From Nocardia camponoti (lineage in GTDB: Bacteria > Actinomycetota > Actinomycetes > Mycobacteriales > Mycobacteriaceae), in contig NZ_BMMW01000002.1 in NCBI RefSeq assembly GCF_014646135.1, positions 1,178,001 through 1,242,000 of the forward strand: a stretch of 64,000 nucleotides of DNA, in the 5' to 3' direction. Made by a program: the position numbers and the translations under genes. The notes below the pieces were generated by a model that searched no databases, was not told where the DNA came from, and saw nothing but the letters and a program-made list of their open reading frames with translations. Of this stretch, positions 43,446 to 51,356 are shown one piece after another (position 1 is the first letter of the stretch; every line of letters starts with the position of its first letter).

Positions 43446-43519
43446 TGGCATTTTCGTGCAGTTTCGCGTCCTGACCCCGATTTCGGCCCGAAAGCCCGCG
43501 AACTCGCACGAAAATGCCA
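43446..43519. repeat. Long imperfect inverted repeat in intergenic DNA
   Basis: Two ~23-bp arms (43446-43468 and 43497-43519), identical in the outer 14 bp (TGGCATTTTCGTGC) and differing at three later positions, around a 28-base centre that contains a smaller CGATTTCGG/CCGAAA structure. RNA would fold into one long hairpin. No ORF covers it. Confidence 0.7.
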
Positions 43520-43593
43520 TGCGAGATCGACAAACCATGCCGTAGCCCACCCATCCTGGTGACGTATCCCCACGACGGTGCGATGATCTCCGG

Positions 43594-44478
43594 GTGACTC
43601 AGTGGCTTCCACTCCTCGGCTCGCTCATCGTCGCCGCCGCAGTTCTGGGCGGCATCCTTGGGATCAACCGCACCAATCGCGAGGCGATCGCGGCCGCGGA
43701 CGAGCGCGGGCGGCAAGCGCTAGACGCCGCCCAACGCCACATTGAACTGTCGAATATGGTCGGTGACCAGCGCGATCACGAAGCGTGGCGGCGGGAGGCC
43801 GTGCTGGCTGCTGTCGCGTCGATTCTGGAAACGTCGGCGTCGGTGCGTTCGGATTTGGCCAGCGTGCAGGACTGGGACCTGGTGACCGCCGACGAAATCG
43901 ACAACGTGAGCGCCGATATCCACAAGGTGATTTGGGGTCGGCCAGCCTCGATGCTGCCGCGACTGCGCGTCGTTGCGCAGCGCCGTATTTCCAGCAAATG
44001 CGAAGACCTCCTGCGCACGCTGACCGCCGCCCAGCACATCACGATGCAGCGCCTGAAACTGCACATCGACGTGGAAGCAACCGTCGACGAGCTGGAAGAA
44101 ATGGCCGAGCTGTGGCAGAAGGCGATGCGCCACGCGGCTGAGCAGGAACGCGCGCTGGTTGAGACGACCCGCACCGAATTGGGCATCGCAACGAAATCCT
44201 CTGCGCCACAACCAGTTTCGCGCCCCGAGCCGGTCGCCCAGCGTGTAGAGCTTGAGCACGAAACCCCCGAGCCGCAGGCCGCCCCAGAGCCCGCCACCGC
44301 GCAGGTCACTGCCGAGCCCGCAGCGGCGCACGTCAGCGAGGGGTCGGCAGCCGAAGAGCACGCCACCCCCGCACCCCAATCCTCAACCCCCGCACCAGAA
44401 GACGCCCCCGAACAGGTCTTCATCCAGCAGGCAGTGGCCACCCACAACGCCGACCAGCGCCCGGTCGCCCAGGTCTAA
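43594..44478 (+). CDS. Hypothetical membrane-anchored protein with helical domain and acidic Pro/Ala tail
   Basis: 294 aa, GTG start. One N-terminal TM helix (LPLLGSLIVAAAVLGGILGI), then charged helices to about residue 200 (QALDAAQRHIELSNMVGDQRDHEAWRREAVLAAVASIL... LHIDVEATVDELEEMAELWQKAMRHAAEQERALVETTRTE), then a disordered Glu/Pro/Ala-rich C-terminus. Not recognised beyond this layout; it resembles membrane-tethered scaffold proteins. No clear operon partner. Downstream lies a repeat-rich gene-free stretch. Confidence 0.72.
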   Translation: MTQWLPLLGSLIVAAAVLGGILGINRTNREAIAAADERGRQALDAAQRHIELSNMVGDQRDHEAWRREAVLAAVASILETSASVRSDLASVQDWDLVTADEIDNVSADIHKVIWGRPASMLPRLRVVAQRRISSKCEDLLRTLTAAQHITMQRLKLHIDVEATVDELEEMAELWQKAMRHAAEQERALVETTRTELGIATKSSAPQPVSRPEPVAQRVELEHETPEPQAAPEPATAQVTAEPAAAHVSEGSAAEEHATPAPQSSTPAPEDAPEQVFIQQAVATHNADQRPVAQV

Positions 44479-44940
44479 CCGCCCCAGCGCCGAACGCCCG
44501 CGCACTCGACTATCCCAGCCCGACCGCGCACTGCCCCACCTGCGCGCTCGACCACGCCCAAACCGACCGCGCGTCGCCACCCCGCGCCCTCGACTACGTC
44601 CGCACCGAACGCGCACTGGCCCATCCCGCGCTCTAGCCACGACCGAGCGCGCCCCTCGCTCACGCGCTCGACCACGTCGGACCACACTCCCCATTGCACA
44701 ACCCACGCGCACTCGACTATCCCAGCCCGACCGCGCACTGCCCCATCTACGCTCGACCACGCCCAAACCGTCCGCGCGCCCAGTCAACCCCGCGCGCTCA
44801 ACCCGCCCGAGCACTCCGGGCTGCTCATCCACGCACTTCGGCAATCCCGCTGCCCGCGTACTCGACCTGCGGATCTTCAACCACTATCGCGCACACCGTG
44901 CCGAAGGTGTCCTGGTTCACCATCGACAGCGAAATGCGAA
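44479..44940. repeat. Repeat-rich gene-free stretch
   Basis: About 460 bp without a supported gene. A ~74-bp unit at 44499-44573 recurs at 44706-44778 (offset 207 bp) with few changes and a 2-bp deletion; it starts CGCGCACTCGACTATCCCAG. Shorter degenerate forms of CGCTCGACCACG and CGCGCACTG lie between. Long overlapping open frames here are by-products of high GC and lack ribosome sites. Confidence 0.7.
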
Positions 44941-44972
44941 CGGGCCGCGACACTCTCGCGTGTCGCGGCCCG
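44941..44972 (-). terminator. Hairpin downstream of the ParB-like gene
   Basis: 13-bp perfect stem (44941-44953 with 44960-44972), 14 bp past the stop codon of the leftward gene at 44987. Weak U-tract. Confidence 0.65.
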
Positions 44973-44986
44973 TGCTGTGCGGGGAA

Positions 44987-46006
44987 TTAGCCCCGGTAAG
45001 CGAACACGTAAGCCAGCTTGCCCGGCTTCGCTTCCTCGTACGGCTTGGCCAGCTTCGCGAATTCCTTTTCGTCGAAGGCGGGCAGCTTGCCGAGGGCCGA
45101 TGCGGTGAAGCCGTCGGTCACCTGCGCGTTGCCGTCAAGGGCGACCATCTTTGTCGCGATCGCGCGGACCAGGGCCAGGTAGGCGGCGTGGTCGTTGAGG
45201 TTGGCGGTGCGCGGGTTCACTGCCGGGTCAGTCTGGGCGCGCAGCCAACGGCCCCAGTAGAACTCCTGGAACGCCGGCGCGCCGCCACCCTGGGAGTAGG
45301 AGATGTCGCGGGCGAAGTACAGCGCGGCGCGGTACGGGTCGTTGCCGAAGTTGGCGAGACCAAGCGACTGAGGGAGCTGGTTCGGCTGGATCGGGTTGTC
45401 GTTGGCGTCGCGCAACCAGGTCCAGCCCTTGGCCTGCATGGTCTGCCAGAACGCGGCGGGGTTCTCCTTCGACAGGTTGCCCGTAATACGAACGCGCACA
45501 GGCGTGTTCGGGCCCGCGGTCTCCAAGAACGAGGTGAAGGTGTGGTGGCCGTCGGTCAAGTAAAGCTGACCGTGCGGGCCGACGACGGCGGTCTTCATCG
45601 GTTCGATGGTCGCCGGGGTCTCGCTGCCGCGCGCGACGGCGCAGGTGAAGCTCGACGGATCCGACAGCCGCGCGCCCGCGGGTGCCGACGCGGCCTGCTT
45701 CAGACCTGCCGACTCACACCAGTCGTCGAACTGCTTGTTGATCGCGTCCTTGCCCTTGGTGTAGCGGCCGAGCTTGTAGAAAACCTCGTCGTGGCCAAGC
45801 GACGGCTGCGTTGGCCGCAACTGAGTGAGCGTGGTGTCGACCAGGTCGCCTTCTTTGGCGTCGCAGTAGTTAGTCGGGTTGCTGTTGCCCGGCGCGCAGG
45901 GGAAGTTGCCGTTGGCAGGGTCGGCGGTGGCCGTCGAGATGACGGAACCGAACAGGCCCGCCGCGAGCGCGACGACGGTCGCGGTGCGACGCAATGTGTG
46001 GTGCAT
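44987..46006 (-). CDS. Secreted ParB-like (ParBc_2) nuclease-fold protein
   Basis: 339 aa with a Sec signal peptide (RRTATVVALAAGLFGSVISTATA, cleavage near ADPANG). Mature domain resembles the ParBc_2 'putative ParB-like nuclease' group: VDTTLTQLRPTQPSLGHDEVFYKLGRY near the start and PMKTAVVGPHGQLYLTDGHHTFTSF, where DGHH matches the expected catalytic/phosphate-binding loop. Three or four cysteines near the N-terminus may form disulfides. Secreted members of this group occur in diverse bacteria; activity is unproven. Single-gene unit. Confidence 0.75.
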   Translation of the reverse strand: MHHTLRRTATVVALAAGLFGSVISTATADPANGNFPCAPGNSNPTNYCDAKEGDLVDTTLTQLRPTQPSLGHDEVFYKLGRYTKGKDAINKQFDDWCESAGLKQAASAPAGARLSDPSSFTCAVARGSETPATIEPMKTAVVGPHGQLYLTDGHHTFTSFLETAGPNTPVRVRITGNLSKENPAAFWQTMQAKGWTWLRDANDNPIQPNQLPQSLGLANFGNDPYRAALYFARDISYSQGGGAPAFQEFYWGRWLRAQTDPAVNPRTANLNDHAAYLALVRAIATKMVALDGNAQVTDGFTASALGKLPAFDEKEFAKLAKPYEEAKPGKLAYVFAYRG

Positions 46007-46250
46007 TCGGAAAAATTCTCCTGTGGCGCTGGGTAACTCGCACCCCGTCCGAATAGACGCGGCCCGCTGTGTTTAATGAGCGCGAACGACGAACACGCGG
46101 CACCGGATTTAACGCGAAGCGAACATTTAACGCTCTACGGTTGGGAATCCCTGCTGCCGACGTGGTTGACCGCGTAGCGTAGAAAGCACCCGCCCGACAG
46201 TGTGGTCGATCGCGAAAGTCTGTACACACCACACCGATGGGGGTACTGCC

Positions 46251-47591
46251 ATGGATTTCATCGCACCACTAGACGCGCTATTCCTCCTCGCTGAGTCGCG
46301 TGAACATCCGATGCACGTGAGTTCGCTGCAACTGCTTGAGCCGCCGGAGGGCACGGGCCCGGAGTACGTGCGCGAGTTTCGCGAGCGCCTGCTCGCCGAC
46401 CGGGAACTGCGGCCGACGTTCCGCAAACGGCCCGCCACCTGGCTCGGCGCGCCACAGTTGGCGTGGCGGCTCGATGACGATGTTGAACTCGATTACCACG
46501 TTGGCAGACGGGCTATCGCGAGCCCTGGTCACCTCGATGACCTGCTCGAATACACCTCGGCGCTGCATTCGCAGTTGCTTGATCGACACCGCCCGCTGTG
46601 GGAAATGCGGTTCATCGAAGGGCTCGCCGACGGCCGGTTCGCGCTGTTCACGAAGATGCATCACGCGCTCATCGATGGCGTTTCCGCACAGCGCGTCTTG
46701 CGCAGAACGCTCTCTACCGACCCAACCGACCAGACGGTGATGCGCCCGTGGAACCTCCCGCGCAAGACCCGCGTCGCGTCGCATAAACCGGGCGTCGGCG
46801 GGCTCATTAAGGGCGCGGGTTCGTCGCTCGCTGGCATCGCGAAAGCGGCCGACGTCGGGTTGCGTAAACAGCAGCTGACCTTGCCCTATGCCGCGCCGCG
46901 CACGATGTTTAATGTCCCGATCGGCGGAGCGCGCAGGTGCGCGGTTCGGAGCTGGCCGATGGACCGGATCAAGCAGGTGAAGAAGGCGACCGGCACCACG
47001 GTCAATGATGTGGTGCTCGCGATGTCAGCGGGCGCGCTGCGTGCGTATTTGCTGGAGCGACAAGCACTTCCCGACAAGCCGATGATCGCGTTCGTGCCGA
47101 TGTCGGTGCGCGACCCCGACGACACCGACACCCAGGGCGTGAAGATCGCCGCGTTGCTGTGCAACCTTGGCACCGATGTCGCCGACCCGCTTGAACGACT
47201 CGAAGTGATCGCCGACTCAACACGCCGCAATAAGCAGGTGTACCAATCACTTTCGCCAACGCAGACGATGGCACTTTCGGCGCTGATGCTGAGTCCCCTT
47301 GTGCCCATGTTCCTTCCGGGCTTCGCCGCCGTCGGCGCTCCCCCGTTCAACATCGTGATTTCCAACGTTCCTGGCGCGAAGGAACCGCTGTATTGGAACG
47401 GCGCGCGCCTGGACGCCAGCTACCCGCTGTCGATCCCGCTCGACGGCCAAGCCATCAACATCACCCTCACCTCCACCGGGGACAACCTCGACTTCGGTTT
47501 GGTCGGGTGCCGCCGCACCGTGCCTGACCTGCATCGATTGCTCGATCATCTCGAAGATTCGCTCGCTTCGTTAGAGGCCGCCGCGAACTAG
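46251..47591 (+). CDS. Wax ester synthase/diacylglycerol acyltransferase (WS/DGAT)
   Basis: 446 aa, ATG 46251. The start MDFIAPLDALFLLAESREHPMHVSSLQL is characteristic of actinobacterial WS/DGAT. Catalytic HHxxxDG motif is intact (HHALIDG, near residue 135). Other conserved parts: PLWEMRFIEGL, GTTVNDVVLAMSAGALRAYLL, and the NIVISNVPG segment. Transfers acyl-CoA to diacylglycerol or fatty alcohol, making storage lipid at the membrane/lipid-droplet face. Typical of mycolic-acid bacteria, which carry many copies. Confidence 0.94.
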   Translation: MDFIAPLDALFLLAESREHPMHVSSLQLLEPPEGTGPEYVREFRERLLADRELRPTFRKRPATWLGAPQLAWRLDDDVELDYHVGRRAIASPGHLDDLLEYTSALHSQLLDRHRPLWEMRFIEGLADGRFALFTKMHHALIDGVSAQRVLRRTLSTDPTDQTVMRPWNLPRKTRVASHKPGVGGLIKGAGSSLAGIAKAADVGLRKQQLTLPYAAPRTMFNVPIGGARRCAVRSWPMDRIKQVKKATGTTVNDVVLAMSAGALRAYLLERQALPDKPMIAFVPMSVRDPDDTDTQGVKIAALLCNLGTDVADPLERLEVIADSTRRNKQVYQSLSPTQTMALSALMLSPLVPMFLPGFAAVGAPPFNIVISNVPGAKEPLYWNGARLDASYPLSIPLDGQAINITLTSTGDNLDFGLVGCRRTVPDLHRLLDHLEDSLASLEAAAN

Positions 47592-47609
47592 AACGTGTTA
47601 CAGTTCGGT

Positions 47610-48728
47610 ATGCGTACCGAATTTTGTGAACAGCTCGGCATCGAGTTCCCGATCTTCGCCTTCACCCACTGTCGCGACGTGGCCGCCGCGGTCAGCAACG
47701 CGGGCGGGCTCGGGGTACTCGGTGCTGTTGGCTTCACCGCCGAGCAACTTGAGGTGGAGCTGAGCTGGCTCGATGAGCATGTCAACGGGGTGTACGGCGT
47801 GGATCTGGTCATCCCGTCGAAGTACGAAGGCAAGGGCGTCGAGGGCCTTTCGCCCGAGGAACTCGAAGCTCAACTGGCGCAGATGGTTCCGCAAGGTCAC
47901 CGCGACTTCGCCGCGAAACTCCTTGCCGACCACGGGGTTCCAGCGTTGCCCGACGGCGAGCATCACAACGAACTGCTCGGCTGGACCGCAACAACAGCGG
48001 CACCGCAGGTGGAAGTGATCCTGCGCCACCCGAAAGCCAAACTCGTCGCCAACGCGCTTGGCACCCCGCCCGCTGACGTCGTCGAGCGAATTCAACAGTC
48101 AGGCAGGGTGATTGGCGCGCTCTGCGGCTCGGTAAAGCACGCGCTCAACCACAAGGCGGCCGGGCTCGACTTCGCCGTTTGTCAGGGCACCGAAGGCGGC
48201 GGTCACTGCGGCGAGGTTTCGTCACTTGTGTTGTGGCCGCAGGTAATTGACGCCGTCGGCGACATGCCCGTGCTCGCTGCGGGCGGCATCGGCAACGGCG
48301 CGCAAATCGCATCGGCGCTCGCGATGGGCGCGGCGGGCGCGTGGACGGGCTCGCTGTGGCTCACCGTCGAAGAGGCGAACGTCCCGCCCGCGCAGATGTC
48401 GACCTATCTGTCGGCGTCAAGCAACGACACCGTCCGCTCGCGGGCATGGACGGGCAAGCCGTGCCGCATGCTGCGCAACGACTGGACCGACGCGTGGGAG
48501 GCCGACGACACGCCCAACCCGCTGCCAATGCCGTTGCAGATGATGGTCGCGCTCGACGGCGTCAAGCGCGGTCACCGCTACCCCGAAGCCGCCAAAGACG
48601 TGAACTTCAACCCGGTCGGCCAGGTCGTCGGCATGATGAACCGCATCGAACGCAGCGCCGACGTGGTGAACCGCCTGGTCTCGGAATACGTCACCGCCTG
48701 CGATCGGCTCACCAAGCTCAACGGGTAA
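47610..48728 (+). CDS. Nitronate monooxygenase / 2-nitropropane dioxygenase-like FMN enzyme
   Basis: 372 aa, ATG 47610. FMN-binding TIM barrel: TEFCEQLGIEFPIFAFTHCRDVAAAVSNAGGLGVLGAVGF, then AAGLDFAVCQGTEGGGHCGEVSSLVLWPQVID and MPVLAAGGIGNGAQIASALAMGAAGAWTGSLWL (phosphate-binding loop). The EGGGH motif with a His is typical. It oxidises alkyl nitronates or reduces related compounds with FMN. The gene is 18 bp after WS/DGAT and may share its transcript. Substrate unknown. Confidence 0.88.
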   Translation: MRTEFCEQLGIEFPIFAFTHCRDVAAAVSNAGGLGVLGAVGFTAEQLEVELSWLDEHVNGVYGVDLVIPSKYEGKGVEGLSPEELEAQLAQMVPQGHRDFAAKLLADHGVPALPDGEHHNELLGWTATTAAPQVEVILRHPKAKLVANALGTPPADVVERIQQSGRVIGALCGSVKHALNHKAAGLDFAVCQGTEGGGHCGEVSSLVLWPQVIDAVGDMPVLAAGGIGNGAQIASALAMGAAGAWTGSLWLTVEEANVPPAQMSTYLSASSNDTVRSRAWTGKPCRMLRNDWTDAWEADDTPNPLPMPLQMMVALDGVKRGHRYPEAAKDVNFNPVGQVVGMMNRIERSADVVNRLVSEYVTACDRLTKLNG

Positions 48729-48841
48729 TCACCCGTTTGCTAGCTCCAGCACTCCCCGCCCGATCGGCCTAGAATTACCTGCATTCTCTCAATGCGGCGG
48801 TATTGCCGATCGGTAGCGAGCGGGATGGCGGTGGGTGTGAA

Positions 48842-50320
48842 GTGGGCGACGGGCAGGTCTGGGCCGAACTCAAAGCTAAATTCGCCGACGCGATGGTGCA
48901 GCTGCGCGGCGACCTCGCCCATCACCCCGGCGAGACCAAACCCAATCTCGATCCCGGCGATGACGAGAGCAAAATCCCGGCCGTCCCCCCCGACCTGCTG
49001 AACCTGCTGTGCCGGATCGGGGTTGCGCTCGTCGGCGCTGGCGAAACATCAACCAGGGTCCAGGAATTTCTCGATCGACTCTCCAAGCGCTACGGCACAA
49101 GCAGCGTGCACTTCATGGTGTTGCCGACCGCGGTTTTCGTTCGGGTGCGTACCGCCGACAACGGTTCGCAACTCGACATGCTCAACGCGCGGGTCGGCAC
49201 ACTGCCGCTCGATCAAATCGCCGCGCTGTATCGGCTCATCGACGAAATTCTGCGCGACGCGCCGCCACCGGAAAAAGCCAGCCGCGAACTCACCGCGATC
49301 CTGCACCAAAAACCAGGCAGCCCGCCCTGGGTGATTCTGCTTGGACAAGTGGTGTTGACCGTGGGGCTCGGCATGATGCTTAACCCGGGCGCGCGCGCGT
49401 TGGTCGGGTACGTGGTGCTTGGGCTTGTGGTTGGTTTGCTCACGCAGCTCGCTGGCAAGTTCAAGCTGCTGCATATCGCGTTGCCGGTTGTCGCGTGCGC
49501 GCTCGTCGCGATTCTCGCGTTCGGGTTTCCCGGAGTGCTCGCGGGTGGTCAACCGCAGCAGTTGCTCATCCCCGCGGTGGCGACGCTGATCCCTGGCGCG
49601 ATGCTCACCAACGGCACGATCGAATTGGCGACCGGGTCGATGGTCGCCGGCGCGAGTCGCATGGTTTACGGAATCAACATGCTTTTTCTGATGTCGTTCG
49701 GATTGTTCGTCGGGATCAGTGTGCTTGGCACGCTCAAAAATGTGCCGATCAGCCACGCGCAGTTGGGCTGGTGGGCACCACTGCTCGGGGTGTTGCTAAT
49801 CGGGTACGGGCACTCGTGGCGGTCGAGCGCGCCGCAAAATTCGGTCGGCTGGTTGCTGCTCGTCTTGTATGTCACCTACGCCGCGCAGTTCATCGGCAAA
49901 CACATTTCCGGGCCGCTGACCGGCGCGTTCCTCGGCGGGCTCGTCGCGGTTCCCGCCGCGTATTTAATTCAGGGGCGAAAACACGCGCCGCCGACGCAAG
50001 TCGCGTTTCTGCCCGCGTTCTGGATGTTGGTGCCCGGCGGGATCACGCTCACCGGCATTTCGGACTTGATCATGCCGAACGCGCACGAGACAACCGGCCA
50101 GGGCGGTCTCGGGGTGATCGTCTCGGCGTTTCTGACGGTCATGGCGATCGCGCTTGGGGTCATGGTCGGGTCGAGCCTTACGTCAACGCGCCCGCCGCAC
50201 GTTGGCACGATTTTGGAATCGATCATGCCGTCGCAGGCAAAGGGGACGGCGTTCGGGCAGTGGGTTGACGCTCACGCGGATGCGGACGCGCATAAGCCGC
50301 GAAAACCCCCGAATCATTAA
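48842..50320 (+). CDS. ThrE-family threonine/serine exporter
   Basis: 492 aa from GTG 48842; a TTG at 48803 would add 13 residues and neither has an ideal ribosome site. N-terminal ThrE/DUF1212 domain with hydrolase-like fold and a kinked amphipathic region (LLCRIGVALVGAGETSTRVQEFLDRLSKRYG), then about ten TM helices (from SPPWVILLGQVVLTVGLGMML) with the domain repeat LIPAVATLIPGAMLTNGTIELATGSMVAGASRMVYG. Matches the C. glutamicum threonine/serine exporter in length and order. Exports small hydroxy amino acids by proton exchange. Confidence 0.88.
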   Translation: MGDGQVWAELKAKFADAMVQLRGDLAHHPGETKPNLDPGDDESKIPAVPPDLLNLLCRIGVALVGAGETSTRVQEFLDRLSKRYGTSSVHFMVLPTAVFVRVRTADNGSQLDMLNARVGTLPLDQIAALYRLIDEILRDAPPPEKASRELTAILHQKPGSPPWVILLGQVVLTVGLGMMLNPGARALVGYVVLGLVVGLLTQLAGKFKLLHIALPVVACALVAILAFGFPGVLAGGQPQQLLIPAVATLIPGAMLTNGTIELATGSMVAGASRMVYGINMLFLMSFGLFVGISVLGTLKNVPISHAQLGWWAPLLGVLLIGYGHSWRSSAPQNSVGWLLLVLYVTYAAQFIGKHISGPLTGAFLGGLVAVPAAYLIQGRKHAPPTQVAFLPAFWMLVPGGITLTGISDLIMPNAHETTGQGGLGVIVSAFLTVMAIALGVMVGSSLTSTRPPHVGTILESIMPSQAKGTAFGQWVDAHADADAHKPRKPPNH

Positions 50321-50331
50321 TTTTTCGCGGC
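50296..50331 (+). terminator. Hairpin spanning the thrE stop
   Basis: 10-bp perfect stem GCCGCGAAAA (50296-50305) with TTTTCGCGGC (50322-50331), covering the end of the thrE coding sequence. Confidence 0.6.
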
Positions 50332-50463
50332 TGGCGCCGCGGGGTCTGTGTCTTTTCGCGGCTGGCGCCGCGGGGTCTTGGCCCTGTTCCCCGCCTCTTC
50401 CCTCCCTCCGGGCGCTCCTTCGTCGCACCCTCCGGTCAGTCCATCGGCGGGCGGGCCAAGACC
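50322..50463. repeat. Structured intergenic repeat element
   Basis: A 26-bp unit starting TTTTCGCGGCTGGCGCCGCG occurs twice (50322-50347 and 50353-50378); each holds a CGCGGC/GCCGCG stem. Further on, an 11-bp inverted repeat GGTCTTGGCCC (50374-50384) and GGGCCAAGACC (50453-50463) brackets a pyrimidine-rich loop. Looks like a REP/BIME-like dispersed element. Confidence 0.65.
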
Positions 50464-50511
50464 TTGCAGGGTGGGGCGTCAAACCGTTTAGCCAGCACTG
50501 GCGAGGCCCGT

Positions 50512-51288
50512 TTACGCGACCTCGGCGGCGGGCTCGTGCACGCCGAGTAACTGCTCGAAACGCGCGGTCACCTTCGCGTGGTACAGGGCGAAAAGGTCGT
50601 CGAAGAGGGCCAGTTGTGCCTCGGTTGGCGGCGCGTCGGCCGCCCACGCGGCGAGCAGACCGCGCCAAATCGCGACGTGAAGGTCGGGCGCGACGGCGAA
50701 GTAGGCGCTCACCGCGGTAGGCACTTCGAGCACCATGTCGGCGATCGAGTTGAGCACCGCGCGCTGCACACCCATGCCGAGTGCACCGAGCAGCGAGCGG
50801 GTCACCGCCATTTCGACGTTCAGCATTGCCGCGTGATCGGGCAGGTCAGCGCGGGCCAGCGACTCCAGTTCGTCTATCGCAGCGGTCAATTCGGCAATGT
50901 CGACGGCAGCATCGGGGTCGTCGTAGCAAAGGTCGGTGTAACAAAGCAGAGCGTCGGCGATGATTCCGCGCTCGGTTTCGACCAGGTCAGCGAACATCCC
51001 CGACGCCAGTTCAGGCACGTCGGCGGCGAAGCGGAACAGGTGCCGGTAGGCGTCCATGCCACCTTCGCGACGCACGTCGAGCACCGCGAAGCCCCGGCCG
51101 CGAAGGGCTTCGACAAAGCCGTACGACTCAAGGCGACCAAGCGTCAATTGTGCTGTGGCCCGATTCATTTCGAATTCCTCAGCGACTTGACGCACTGACG
51201 GCATCAGGTCACCGGGCTGGTACTCACCGATCGCGACGCGCCGGGCCAACTCGTCAGCGACTTCGGCGACAACTGTGTGCGCTCCCAC
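50512..51288 (-). CDS. GntR-family transcriptional regulator
   Basis: 258 aa, GTG start with GAGGTGA upstream. N-terminal winged helix (VADELARRVAIGEYQPGDLMPSVRQVAEEFEMNRATAQLTLGRLESYGFVEALRGRGFAVLD), then a FadR/FCD-like helical domain (residues ~85-250). The pattern resembles FadR-type regulators that sense acyl-CoA or small carboxylates. Reads in the same direction as, and 68 bp after, the 791-aa membrane protein gene's end; target unknown. Confidence 0.88.
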   Translation of the reverse strand: MGAHTVVAEVADELARRVAIGEYQPGDLMPSVRQVAEEFEMNRATAQLTLGRLESYGFVEALRGRGFAVLDVRREGGMDAYRHLFRFAADVPELASGMFADLVETERGIIADALLCYTDLCYDDPDAAVDIAELTAAIDELESLARADLPDHAAMLNVEMAVTRSLLGALGMGVQRAVLNSIADMVLEVPTAVSAYFAVAPDLHVAIWRGLLAAWAADAPPTEAQLALFDDLFALYHAKVTARFEQLLGVHEPAAEVA

Positions 51289-51356
51289 CGAATGTCACCT
51301 CTCAGCTGGAAAAGCCTGTTATGTCCCAGACAGTTTATCCCCGCTACCGATCGCGC

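Noticed and set aside
41614..43716. 700-codon minus-strand frame
   Set aside because: Antisense shadow of the cutinase gene, Arg/Asp-rich, no start site.
44383..44880. 165-codon minus-strand frame over the repeat field
   Set aside because: Arg/Gly shadow with no ribosome site; the DNA is explained by repeats.
44252..46036. 594-codon plus-strand frame crossing the 294-aa gene, the repeats and the ParB-like gene
   Set aside because: No ribosome site or homology-like motif; overlaps two supported genes and consists of Arg/Pro-rich shadow sequence.
50322..50463. CRISPR-like reading of the two 26-bp units
   Set aside because: Only two copies with a 5-bp gap, no spacer pattern and no cas genes.
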